Source: Polymorphobacter megasporae
GTDB taxonomy: Bacteria > Pseudomonadota > Alphaproteobacteria > Sphingomonadales > Sphingomonadaceae
Direction of reading: 5' to 3'
Length of the DNA: 64,000 nt
NCBI RefSeq assembly: GCF_018982885.2
Contig: NZ_CP081848.1
Location: forward strand, 806,001-870,000
The position numbers and the translations under genes were made by a program. The notes under the pieces were generated by a model that did no database searches, was not told where the DNA came from, and saw only the letters and a program-made list of their open reading frames with translations. This document shows, piece by piece, positions 1 through 8,273 of this stretch; position 1 is the stretch's first letter; every line of letters starts with the position of its first letter.

Positions 1-1
1 C

Positions 2-748
2 AAGCTGACGACGGCGGGGCGCGACCTGTTCCTGCTGACCCAGCGGCTGTTCGCGACGGCGTCGGACATCGATGAGATGCTCGGCGAGACGTCGAGCCTG
101 ACCGGCGGCATCCTCCGGCTGGGGTCGGATTCGCCATTCTACGCCGCGCGGCTGGTCGACCTGTTCCACCGGCGACACCCGGCGACCGGGGTCCAGGTCC
201 GCATGGGCAACGCCCACGACGTCATGCGCTGGCTGAGCGAGGCGCAGATCGATGCGGCGCTGGCGAGCGATCCGCCGGGCGACCCGACCTTCAGCTACGA
301 TCCGCTGTACACCGACGGCTTAAGCGTCGCGCTGCCGCTGCATCATCCGCTGGCGCTGCTCGACGCGATCCCGGTCGAGGCGCTGGCTGCACAGGTCCTG
401 CTGCTGCGCGAGCCGACGTCGAAGACCCGTTCCTTTACCGAACGCGCGCTCGGCGATGCCGGGGTGGTACCGCTCGCCAGCCTCGAATTCCACGGCCGCG
501 AGACCATCCGCGAGGCGATCGCACTCGGGCTCGGCGTCAGCGTCTTCTTCGCGTCGGAGTGCCCGCCCGACCGGCGGATCGATTATCGCCCGCTCGATAC
601 TGGCGACCGCACCTACGAGCTTCGCGGCTTCCTGCTGTGCCTCAACGACCGCCGCCGCAGCGCGTTGATGCGCGCGGTCAAGGCGGTGATCTGCGACATG
701 CGGCTCGAATGCGACGACCCCGCGCCGGTCGCGTTGGAGCTGGCATGA
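2..748 (+). CDS. LysR-family regulator, 5' truncated (phosphonate-linked type)
   Basis: The open frame runs in from the left edge, so the start and most of the DNA-binding domain are missing. The visible protein begins with the end of the winged HTH (LTTAGRDL, the usual LysR motif after the recognition helix) and the linker helix, followed by about 210 residues of substrate-binding domain. Its TGA overlaps the ATG of the PhnZ-like gene (ATGA), so the two are translationally coupled. A LysR regulator next to a phosphonate-operon HD protein is a known arrangement in 2-aminoethylphosphonate catabolism loci, which suggests, but does not prove, that it senses a phosphonate. No other phosphonate gene is visible downstream; they may lie to the left. 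Confidence 0.85.
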   Translation, partial: KLTTAGRDLFLLTQRLFATASDIDEMLGETSSLTGGILRLGSDSPFYAARLVDLFHRRHPATGVQVRMGNAHDVMRWLSEAQIDAALASDPPGDPTFSYDPLYTDGLSVALPLHHPLALLDAIPVEALAAQVLLLREPTSKTRSFTERALGDAGVVPLASLEFHGRETIREAIALGLGVSVFFASECPPDRRIDYRPLDTGDRTYELRGFLLCLNDRRRSALMRAVKAVICDMRLECDDPAPVALELA

Positions 749-1278
749 TTGCTACCCTCGACGACATCGTCGCGCTTTACACGCGGCACGGCCATCGCAG
801 CTACGGCGAGGGCGTCAGCCAGCTCGAGCACGCGGTCCAGTGCGCGATTCTCGCCGAAGCCGAAGGCGCGCCGTCGTCGCTGATCGTCGCGGCGCTGCTC
901 CACGACGTCGGCCATCTGATCGAGGACGACGAAAGCGCCGCCGACGCGCGGCACGAGATGGTCGGTGCTGCGATCCTCGCCCGCGTGTTCGGTGCGGCCG
1001 TGGTGCGGCCTTGTGCGCTGCATGTTCAGGCCAAGCGCTACTTGTGTGCGACCGAGCCCGGCTACGCCGCCACGCTCAGCGCCGCCTCGCAACGCTCGCT
1101 CGTTCTGCAGGGCGGGGCGTTCGATAGCGCTGCGAGTGTGGCCTTCGCGCAACGCCCCTATGCCGCCGCCGCGATCGCTCTCCGACGGTTTGATGACAGC
1201 GGGAAACGGCTCGATGCCGGGGTCGGACCCCGCTTCGCCGACTATCTTCCGATGCTGGCGAGGGTTGCAGCGCGCTGA
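745..1278 (+). CDS. PhnZ-type HD-domain oxygenase (phosphonate degradation)
   Basis: 177 residues, ATG overlapping the LysR stop. It matches the HD-domain proteins of phosphonate operons, whose studied member PhnZ is a mixed-valence di-iron oxygenase that cleaves 2-amino-1-hydroxyethylphosphonate to glycine and phosphate. Probable metal ligands are present: His29 (QLEHA), His53-Asp54 (LLHDVGH), His70 (DARHEM), His93 (ALHVQAKRYL) and an Asp near 150 (RRFDDS). The HVQAKRYLC segment and LQGGAF are characteristic of this subfamily and separate it from ordinary HD phosphohydrolases. No signal peptide, so cytosolic. The exact substrate cannot be told from sequence; PhnY or another partner hydroxylase is not in the window. 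Confidence 0.8.
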   Translation: MIATLDDIVALYTRHGHRSYGEGVSQLEHAVQCAILAEAEGAPSSLIVAALLHDVGHLIEDDESAADARHEMVGAAILARVFGAAVVRPCALHVQAKRYLCATEPGYAATLSAASQRSLVLQGGAFDSAASVAFAQRPYAAAAIALRRFDDSGKRLDAGVGPRFADYLPMLARVAAR

Positions 1279-1433
1279 CCGAGCGTTCGGCCAGCATTAG
1301 TTAACATACTCGAAACATTAGGCGATCGGGAATTGCTGCACATGCAAACAGCGCGCTAAGCCACTCTACGAATCGCCGTCTACGCGACACATCCCGTCGT
1401 TCCATGACAGATAGATGACGCTTACCGCCGTCG

Positions 1434-1467
1434 GGCCATAGATATCGCCTATAACCGGCATATGGCC
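1434..1467. repeat. Inverted repeat upstream of first TonB receptor
   Basis: GGCCATA (1434-1440) and its exact reverse complement TATGGCC (1461-1467) flank a 20-base AT-richer spacer. The repeat lies 74 bases before the receptor start, in the 263-base gap after the PhnZ-like gene. It could be a regulator site or a leader hairpin; nothing else in the gap is recognisable. Confidence 0.25.
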
Positions 1468-1541
1468 AAAGACTTGGCGCGCGCCCTGTTATCGGCGCGA
1501 GAGCGGCCCCGAGAAATTCAGCCGAGCAGGGGGCCGTGGCC

Positions 1542-4262
1542 ATGAAAGCCGATCGTTTTGTCTATGGTGCCGTCGCCGCCCTGCTGTGCGGGTGCGGCAA
1601 CGCCGCCCTCGCCGCCGCAACGACCGCTGCTCCCTCTGCCGTGCCCGACACGGCACCCGACGCGACGGCAGCCGACACCGCCGACAACGGCATCGGCGAG
1701 ATCACCGTCACCGCGCAGCGTCGTAACGAAAGCATCCAGAAGGTCCCGCTGACGATCCAGGCGTTCACCGGCGAGACGCTGTCGCAGCTTCACGTCTCGA
1801 CCTTCGACGACCTGATCAAGTACACGCCGAACGTTACCTTCGGCAACAACGGCCCGGGCCAGGGCGCGATTTTCATCCGCGGCCTCAGCGCCGGGTTCGC
1901 CGGCGGCCAGTCGAGCGCCACCATCGGCAACTTCCCCAACGTCGCAGTCTATCTCGACGACCAGTCGCTCCAGTTTCCGGCGCGTAACGTCGACATCTAC
2001 GTCGCCGACATCGAGCGCGTCGAAGTGCTCGAAGGGCCGCAGGGCACGTTGTTCGGCGGCGGCGCCGAGGCCGGCGCGGTTCGCTACATCACCAACAAGC
2101 CCAAGCTCGACCGCTTCGAGGGCCATGCCGAGGCGATGTACGGCGGAACGTCGGGCGGCGCGGCGAACAACAGCGAAGTGCTGACGCTCAACGTGCCGAT
2201 CATCAAGGACAAGCTCGCGGTCCGCGGGACGATCTACAACGAGCGCCGCGGCGGGTACATCGACAACGTCTCGAGCACTTTCACCCGGTCGAACGCCGAT
2301 CCGGGCAATTATTATCTCAACATCAAGCCGACCGCCGGTGGCCTTTGCCCCAACGGCCAGCCGCAGGCGGCGACGTCGCCGGGCTTCTGCACCTTCCCCA
2401 ACCAGCACCAGATCAATAACGGGACGACCGCGGGTAACGACTTCAACCCGGTCACCTACACCGGCGGCCGGATCGAAGCCCTGTGGGATGTCGCGCCGAA
2501 CTGGGACATCCTGATCACCGAGAGCCTCCAGCACCTCGATGTCGAGGGTCTGTCGGCGCAGTATCCGATCGGCTCCGACTTCCAGCCCTTGAAGCCGCTG
2601 CAGGTCACATCGTTCGTGCCGAGCTACGACCATGACCGTTTCGAGAGCACCGCATGGACCGTCCACGGCAAGCTCGGCCCGCTCAACGCCGTCTATACCG
2701 GCAGCTATCTCGAGCGGCATATCGACAACCAGGTCGACTATACCAACTACTCGCGCACCGCGTACGGCATGTATTACGAGTGCACCGGCGGCGCGACCGG
2801 CTTCGGCAAGGGCGCGGCGACGTGCTTCTCCCCGGCGACCTACTGGCACGACCGGGTAAAGAACACGCATTTGACCAACGAATTCCGCCTGAGCACCCCC
2901 GACACGTGGCGGATCCGCGCGATCGGCGGGGTCTTCCAGGAGACGTTCCGCGTCGAAGACATCATGAACTTCGAATATAAGACGATCCCGTCGTGCAATC
3001 CCGCCAACCTCGCGACCGCGCTCGCCGGCGGCCAGCCGTGCGTTGCCAACACCCGGACCGTCGCCGGGGCCGAGGTCAACGAGCCCGGCACGCGCGACGA
3101 CAACACCGGCTTCGGCGAGGACGTCAAGCGCGGCTACACCCAGCTCGCGTTCTTCGGCTCGGTCGACGTCGACATCATCCCCGACGTTCTGACGATCACC
3201 GGCGGCACGCGCTATTTCAACTACAAGGAATACGAGGTCGGCGCGCAGTATTCGACCGGAACGGGATGCCTCAACGTCCCCAACGGCCAGTGCGGCCCTC
3301 TCGGCGGCACCTTCGACATCGGCGCGCATAACGATCACGTCAGCTACCACGGCTTCAAAAGCCGGGGCAGCGTCAACTGGAAGGTGACGCCGACGACGCT
3401 CGCCTACTTCACCTTCTCACAGGGCTTCCGTCCGGGCGGGTTCAGCCGGTCGCAGCGCAACGTCGCGGTCGGCCCGGCGGCGGGTGGCACGGCGCAGTTC
3501 CAGACGCCGAACAGCTATGCCCCCGACAGCCTCGACAATTACGAGATCGGCATCAAGACCTCGCTGTTCGATCGCCGCCTCCAGCTCAACCTGTCGGCGT
3601 ACAACATGAACTGGAAGAACGTGCAGTTCCTGTTCTACAACCCGACCCAGCTCGGCAACACGACCTTCGGAATCAATGGCCCGAACTACAACATCAAGGG
3701 TGTCGAGGCGCAGTTGACCGCGCGGCCGACGCAGGAACTGACGTTGCTCGGCACCGCGACGTACAACGACAACAAGCAGACCAACTCGCCGTGCCTCGTC
3801 AGCAACATCGCGGCGTCGCCGACGTTCGGCAAGTGCATTACCTCGGTAAAGGGTGCGCCGTTTCAGAACCCGTTCGGTGTCGCCGGGTCGGTCGCAGCGT
3901 TTTCGCCGCATTTCGAGGCGAGCGGGCGCATCCGCTACGACACCGAGATCGGCGAGTACAAGCCATTCGCGCAGGTCGGCGCGCAGTATATCAGCGCGCA
4001 GTACAATCAGCCCGCGACGTATCTGTCGGGCGACGGGGTGATCCTGCCGACGACGACGTTCCTGCGCTACCGGATGCCCGGTTATGCCACCGTCGATGCG
4101 TCGGTCGGCGTCAGCGCGCGCGCCGGCTGGAACACCCAGTTGTACGTCACCAACCTGACCAACTCGCACGCGAGCCAGTTCACCTCGTCGGTCGAGTTCA
4201 TCAAGGAAGAAATCCCTATCCGCCCGCGCGTCTTCGGCGTGCGCCTCGGCTATGATTTCTGA
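1542..4262 (+). CDS. TonB-dependent receptor 1
   Basis: 906-residue outer-membrane receptor. I chose ATG 1542 over the in-frame GTG at 1536 because AGGGGG at 1528-1533 is correctly spaced for it. A Sec signal peptide (ends near ALAAAT) is followed by a TonB-box-like start (GEITVTAQRR), the plug domain (about residues 55-175, with IRGLSAG and VEVLEGPQGTLFGGG) and a 22-strand-type barrel ending in GVRLGYDF with the usual terminal Phe. Several Cys pairs sit in predicted long extracellular loops. Substrate is unknown. It is followed after 58 bases by a TPR-sulfotransferase, with a strong hairpin between them, so the two probably share a transcript but differ in level. Confidence 0.92.
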   Translation: MKADRFVYGAVAALLCGCGNAALAAATTAAPSAVPDTAPDATAADTADNGIGEITVTAQRRNESIQKVPLTIQAFTGETLSQLHVSTFDDLIKYTPNVTFGNNGPGQGAIFIRGLSAGFAGGQSSATIGNFPNVAVYLDDQSLQFPARNVDIYVADIERVEVLEGPQGTLFGGGAEAGAVRYITNKPKLDRFEGHAEAMYGGTSGGAANNSEVLTLNVPIIKDKLAVRGTIYNERRGGYIDNVSSTFTRSNADPGNYYLNIKPTAGGLCPNGQPQAATSPGFCTFPNQHQINNGTTAGNDFNPVTYTGGRIEALWDVAPNWDILITESLQHLDVEGLSAQYPIGSDFQPLKPLQVTSFVPSYDHDRFESTAWTVHGKLGPLNAVYTGSYLERHIDNQVDYTNYSRTAYGMYYECTGGATGFGKGAATCFSPATYWHDRVKNTHLTNEFRLSTPDTWRIRAIGGVFQETFRVEDIMNFEYKTIPSCNPANLATALAGGQPCVANTRTVAGAEVNEPGTRDDNTGFGEDVKRGYTQLAFFGSVDVDIIPDVLTITGGTRYFNYKEYEVGAQYSTGTGCLNVPNGQCGPLGGTFDIGAHNDHVSYHGFKSRGSVNWKVTPTTLAYFTFSQGFRPGGFSRSQRNVAVGPAAGGTAQFQTPNSYAPDSLDNYEIGIKTSLFDRRLQLNLSAYNMNWKNVQFLFYNPTQLGNTTFGINGPNYNIKGVEAQLTARPTQELTLLGTATYNDNKQTNSPCLVSNIAASPTFGKCITSVKGAPFQNPFGVAGSVAAFSPHFEASGRIRYDTEIGEYKPFAQVGAQYISAQYNQPATYLSGDGVILPTTTFLRYRMPGYATVDASVGVSARAGWNTQLYVTNLTNSHASQFTSSVEFIKEEIPIRPRVFGVRLGYDF

Positions 4263-4275
4263 CGCTGGGGTGTAA

Positions 4276-4311
4276 GCGCAAGCTGCGGGTGATTGGACCC
4301 GCAGCCTGCGC
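4276..4311 (+). terminator. Strong intergenic stem-loop (attenuator or mRNA processing/stability element)
   Basis: A 15-bp stem with a single A:C mismatch: left arm 4276-4290, right arm 4297-4311, loop GATTGG. It begins 13 bases after the receptor stop and ends 9 bases before the next ATG. There is no U-tract after it, so it is unlikely to be a full intrinsic terminator; a partial terminator or 3'-end stabiliser that lowers expression of the downstream sulfotransferase fits better. It also lies next to the downstream ribosome-binding region. Confidence 0.6.
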
Positions 4312-4320
4312 CCGGATGCC

Positions 4321-6327
4321 ATGACCGTCGTTTCCCCTGCGTCGAGCGTCTTCGCGGAGATCGCCCGCCTGCGGCAGCTCCACGCCGCCGGCCGGCACGC
4401 CGATGTGCTTGCTGCGGGGCGCGTGCTGCTCGGCGAGGTGCCGGAGAACCGCGACCTGCTCCTCCTCGTCGCGACGAACCAGCGCGTGACGGGAGACATC
4501 GCGGCCGCAATGACGACGCTCGACCGGCTCGAGGCGCTCCACCCGCGCTTCAGCCGGATGCTCCAGGAGCGCGGACTGTGCTTCGTCGCGCAGAAGGATG
4601 CGCCGCGCGCGATCGACGCGCTGCTGCGCGCGGTCAATATCAACCCCGCACTGCCGATGAGCTGGCAGATGCTCGCCGGAGTCTATCGCCTCTCGGGCGA
4701 TCCCGCGAACGCCGCGATCGCTGCCGAGCATGTCGCCGCCCTCGCATCGCTGCGCCCAGCCGTGGTGACAGCGACCTCGCTGTTCGCCGACGGCGATCTC
4801 GCGCCCGCCGAGGAGATGGTGCGCGGCGTTCTGGGGCAGCACGGCGACGACGTCGAGGCGATGCGGCTGCTCGCCAAGATCGGGATGGCGCGCGAGGTAT
4901 TCGACGACGCAGAACTGCTGTTCGACGCGGTCCTCGCGCGCGTTCCCGGCCACCGCGCGGCGCGCCACGAATATGCCCAGTGCCTGATCCAGCGACACAA
5001 ATACCTGGCGGCACAGGCTGAGATCGCGACGCTGCTCGCCGCCGATCCGGGCAACACCGCGTACCGCGCGCTCGCCGCGACCGCGGCGGTCGGCGTCGGC
5101 GACAACGAGGGGGCGATCGAGCTGTATCGCGCGCTGCTGGCGGACGTCCCGGATTCGCCCGACGTCCATTTGTGGCTCGGGCACGCACTCAAGACCGTCA
5201 GCCGCGTTCCCGAAGCGATCGCCGCGTATCGCGGTGCGGCGGCGGCGCGGCCCGACTTCGGCGATGCCTATTGGAGCCTCGCCAACCTCAAGACCTACCG
5301 ATTTCCCGACGCTGAGGTCGACGCGATGGCCGACGCCGAGGCTGCGCCCGCGACACAGCCCGACGACCGCATCCACCTCGCCTTCGCGCTCGGCAAGGCG
5401 CACGAGGATCGCGGCGACTTTGCCCGGTCATGGGACTATTACGCGCGCGGAAACGAACTCAAGCGCGCCGAAAGCCGCTACCGCCCCGAGATCATCGAAG
5501 CCAACACCCGCCAGCAGATCGCGGTGTGCACCCCCGCATTCTTCGCGCGCCGTGCCGGCTGGGGCGACCCCCGGCCCGACCCTATCTTCATCGTGGGGCT
5601 ACCGCGATCGGGGTCGACGCTGATCGAGCAAATCCTCGCGTCGCATTCCGCGGTGGAGGGGACACAGGAACTGGCCGACATCCAGCGGATCGTCCTCGAC
5701 CTCCAAGGCCGCGACCCCGATCCCAACAATCCGCGCTATCCGGCCATCCTTGCCGAAATGACCGATGCCGAGTTCACACGCTGGGGTGACACTTATCTCG
5801 CCGATACGCGTATCCACCGGACTGACCGGCCGTTTTTCATCGACAAGATGCCGAACAATTTCCGGCACATTGGCCTGATCCACCTGATGCTGCCGAACGC
5901 GCGGATCATCGACGCTCGTCGCGAGCCGATGGCTTGCTGCTTCAGCAACCTGAAGCAGCTGTTCGCAAACGGACAGGAGTTTACGTACAGCGATGAACAT
6001 ATTGCGCGATATTATCGGACCTATCTCGAATTGATGGCGCACTGGGACACCGCGTTGCCGGGTCGCATTCTGCGCGTGAATCACGAGAATGTAGTCGCTG
6101 ACCTCGAGGGCAGTGTGCGCCGGATCCTGGAGCATTGTGGCTTGCCGTATGAATCTGGGTGCGTCGAATTTTACAAGACCCGGCGACACGTCCGAACGCC
6201 GAGTTCTGAGCAAGTCCGGCAGCCAATCTTTCGCCAGAGCCTCGACCAGTGGAAAAACTATGCAGCGGAATTGATGCCACTGCGGCTCGCACTAGGTAAC
6301 GCGATTGAGGCTGACGCTGCAAACTGA
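4321..6327 (+). CDS. TPR-containing sulfotransferase
   Basis: 668 residues. The N-terminal half (about 1-370) consists of degenerate tetratricopeptide repeats; the C-terminal half is a PAPS-dependent sulfotransferase domain. It carries the 5'-phosphosulfate-binding loop (FIVGLPRSGSTLIEQIL) and, further on, IDARREPMACCFSNLKQLF, which fits the 3'-phosphate-binding Arg/Ser segment. No signal peptide, so it probably acts in the cytosol or at the inner membrane. In sphingomonads such proteins are often encoded next to TonB receptors, as here, but the acceptor is not established. The weak ribosome-binding site close to the preceding hairpin suggests low or coupled translation. Confidence 0.85.
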   Translation: MTVVSPASSVFAEIARLRQLHAAGRHADVLAAGRVLLGEVPENRDLLLLVATNQRVTGDIAAAMTTLDRLEALHPRFSRMLQERGLCFVAQKDAPRAIDALLRAVNINPALPMSWQMLAGVYRLSGDPANAAIAAEHVAALASLRPAVVTATSLFADGDLAPAEEMVRGVLGQHGDDVEAMRLLAKIGMAREVFDDAELLFDAVLARVPGHRAARHEYAQCLIQRHKYLAAQAEIATLLAADPGNTAYRALAATAAVGVGDNEGAIELYRALLADVPDSPDVHLWLGHALKTVSRVPEAIAAYRGAAAARPDFGDAYWSLANLKTYRFPDAEVDAMADAEAAPATQPDDRIHLAFALGKAHEDRGDFARSWDYYARGNELKRAESRYRPEIIEANTRQQIAVCTPAFFARRAGWGDPRPDPIFIVGLPRSGSTLIEQILASHSAVEGTQELADIQRIVLDLQGRDPDPNNPRYPAILAEMTDAEFTRWGDTYLADTRIHRTDRPFFIDKMPNNFRHIGLIHLMLPNARIIDARREPMACCFSNLKQLFANGQEFTYSDEHIARYYRTYLELMAHWDTALPGRILRVNHENVVADLEGSVRRILEHCGLPYESGCVEFYKTRRHVRTPSSEQVRQPIFRQSLDQWKNYAAELMPLRLALGNAIEADAAN

Positions 6328-6423
6328 TTGCCGAGCCGACGGTGCAACGACATTCACCGCCTTTGGTCGAGCAGGTGACGGTGCGAGTTAATGTAACGTG
6401 CTCGGCGGCTCGTCAAAAAACGG

Positions 6424-6446
6424 GATAACCCCCTCTCAAGGTTATC
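6424..6446. repeat. Inverted repeat upstream of two-partner secretion operon
   Basis: GATAACC (6424-6430) and GGTTATC (6440-6446) form a perfect 7-bp inverted repeat around a 9-base spacer. It sits in the middle of the 270-base gap (6328-6597) that must hold the promoter of the secretion operon. An A6 run lies just before it. Operator or weak terminator of the upstream gene are both possible. Confidence 0.3.
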
Positions 6447-6597
6447 GGCCTCGATCGAATACCATCCTTGGTCCCTTATTCATCCTTCACGGTTCACTAA
6501 TCACTGCCCCGTAGAATCCACGAGTGCACAACGATCTCTTCCGGCGCGATTAAGCAAGTGTGGCAGCACCGTCTGTCGCAGCTGAGGCGGCCGAAGG

Positions 6598-8271
6598 GTG
6601 CGAGTTTTGAAGACATTGGTGGTTGGCGCGGCGTGCGTGATGATGGCCAGTGCGGCAGTGGCGCAGCAGTTGCCGAGCGCAGGCGGCCAGTTGCAGCAGA
6701 TTCCCCCGGGAACAGAGCCACCTAGGGCTGTACCCCGGGTGACGGTCGAGCGCCCCACGCCGCCGCCACCCGTTGCTGCGGCAGGGCCGGGCATCGCCGT
6801 CGCGTCACTCGGCATAACCGGCGCGACCCTGTTCAGCGAAAGCGAGCTGATTGCGGCATCGGGCTTTCGTGCCGGATCCGTGATGACGCTCGCCGACCTC
6901 CAACTCCTGGCATCGCGGATCGCCGATTTCTATAATGCCCGCGGCTATTTCGTCGCGCAGGCCTACCTGCCGCCACAGCCGGTCGACGGCGGCCGCGTCG
7001 TCATCGCGGTCGTCGAGGGCCATTATGGCAAGGTCACGCCCCATAATACGAGCCGCGCGTCCGACCGCATCGTCCGGGGCGTCCTTGCGGGACTCGCACC
7101 GGGCGACCTCGTCGCCAACAAGCCGCTCGAGCGGCGCCTGTTGCTGCTCGGCGACCTGCCAGGCGTCGGTGTCCATTCAACCCTCGCGCCCGGCACCGCG
7201 ATCGGCAGCTCTGACCTTGGCATCGACGTCACGCCGACGCATCGCATTTCGGGCGACGTCGAGGGCGATAACGCGGGCAATCGCTACACCGGCTATTTTC
7301 GCGCGGGCGGGACGGTCAACCTCAATGAGCCGTTCGGCCTTGGCGACGTCATCAGCCTGCGCGGCCTCGTCTCCGACGGCGGGCTGACCTACGTCCGGGC
7401 TGCGTATCAGGCGACCGCCGGGGTCGCGACGATCGGCGTTGCGTACGCCCGGCTCGATTACCGCCTCCACCGCGAATTCGAAAGCCTGCGGGCGCACGGT
7501 TCGGCGGACATCGTCAGCGTCTATGGCAGCTACCCGCTGATCCGGTCGTACAACGTAAATCTGAACGCGCTCGGCGGCGTCGACTTCAAGTTCTTCCACG
7601 ACCAGGCCGATGCCGTCGGTAGCACGAGCAGCAAGCAGTCGCAGGTCGGCACGATCGGCCTGAGCGGCGATAGCCGCGACTCATTCGGCGGCGGCGGCGC
7701 GTCGTTTTATTCGGTTGGCGGAACGTACGGAAACCTCGACATCCGCACGCCGGTGGTTCTCGCCGCCGACGCGGCGACGACGCGGAGTAACGGTGGCTTC
7801 GGCCGCTTCAACGCCGCGATCGGACGCGTTCAGGCGCTATCGGGGCCGCTCTCACTGTACGTCGCGGTCCGCGGTCAGGTCGCGACGAAGAACCTCGACA
7901 TCGCGGAGAAGATGGAGCTTGGCGGGGCCTATGCCGTGCGCGCCTATCCCGAAGGAGAGGCGTACGGCGACGACGGCTACGTCGCCACCGCCGAACTGCG
8001 CCTAACGCTCGCCGCGCTTGCCCGGCGGGTCCCCGGCGAGGTTCAGTTGTTCGGCTTTATTGACAATGGCGGCATCACCTTCAACCACGACCGTTTCGCT
8101 ACGGGTCGCAACCACGCCAACCTGACCGGCGGGGGTGCCGGCGTCAGTTGGGCGCGTAACGGCGATTTTCTCGTCAAGGCGTCGTACGCGCACCGCATCG
8201 GCAGCGACATCGTCACCTCCGAGCCCGACCACGCCGGGCGGTTCTGGGTCCAGCTCGTCAAGTCGTTCTGA
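6598..8271 (+). CDS. TpsB outer-membrane translocator (ShlB/FhaC/HecB family)
   Basis: 557 residues if GTG 6598 is used (GAGG 10 bases upstream); TTG 6607 with AAGGG upstream is an equally good alternative and only removes three residues. A signal peptide ends at AAVAQ, then a Pro-rich linker, a POTRA domain (about residues 60-140: LFSESELIAASGFRAG... ARGYFVAQAYLPPQ), and a 16-strand Omp85-type barrel. The conserved L6 motif appears as VRAYPEGEAYGDDGY (VRAY rather than the commoner VRGY). The C-terminus ends in Phe (QLVKSF). It secretes the TpsA protein encoded 2 bases downstream, by two-partner (type Vb) secretion. Confidence 0.9.
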   Translation: MRVLKTLVVGAACVMMASAAVAQQLPSAGGQLQQIPPGTEPPRAVPRVTVERPTPPPPVAAAGPGIAVASLGITGATLFSESELIAASGFRAGSVMTLADLQLLASRIADFYNARGYFVAQAYLPPQPVDGGRVVIAVVEGHYGKVTPHNTSRASDRIVRGVLAGLAPGDLVANKPLERRLLLLGDLPGVGVHSTLAPGTAIGSSDLGIDVTPTHRISGDVEGDNAGNRYTGYFRAGGTVNLNEPFGLGDVISLRGLVSDGGLTYVRAAYQATAGVATIGVAYARLDYRLHREFESLRAHGSADIVSVYGSYPLIRSYNVNLNALGGVDFKFFHDQADAVGSTSSKQSQVGTIGLSGDSRDSFGGGGASFYSVGGTYGNLDIRTPVVLAADAATTRSNGGFGRFNAAIGRVQALSGPLSLYVAVRGQVATKNLDIAEKMELGGAYAVRAYPEGEAYGDDGYVATAELRLTLAALARRVPGEVQLFGFIDNGGITFNHDRFATGRNHANLTGGGAGVSWARNGDFLVKASYAHRIGSDIVTSEPDHAGRFWVQLVKSF

Positions 8272-8273
8272 CC

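Noticed and set aside
1518-3350. Long open frame (610 codons) antisense to receptor 1
   Set aside because: It mirrors the receptor codons in very GC-rich DNA, has Arg/Val/Asp-rich text with no domain, and lacks a plausible start signal.
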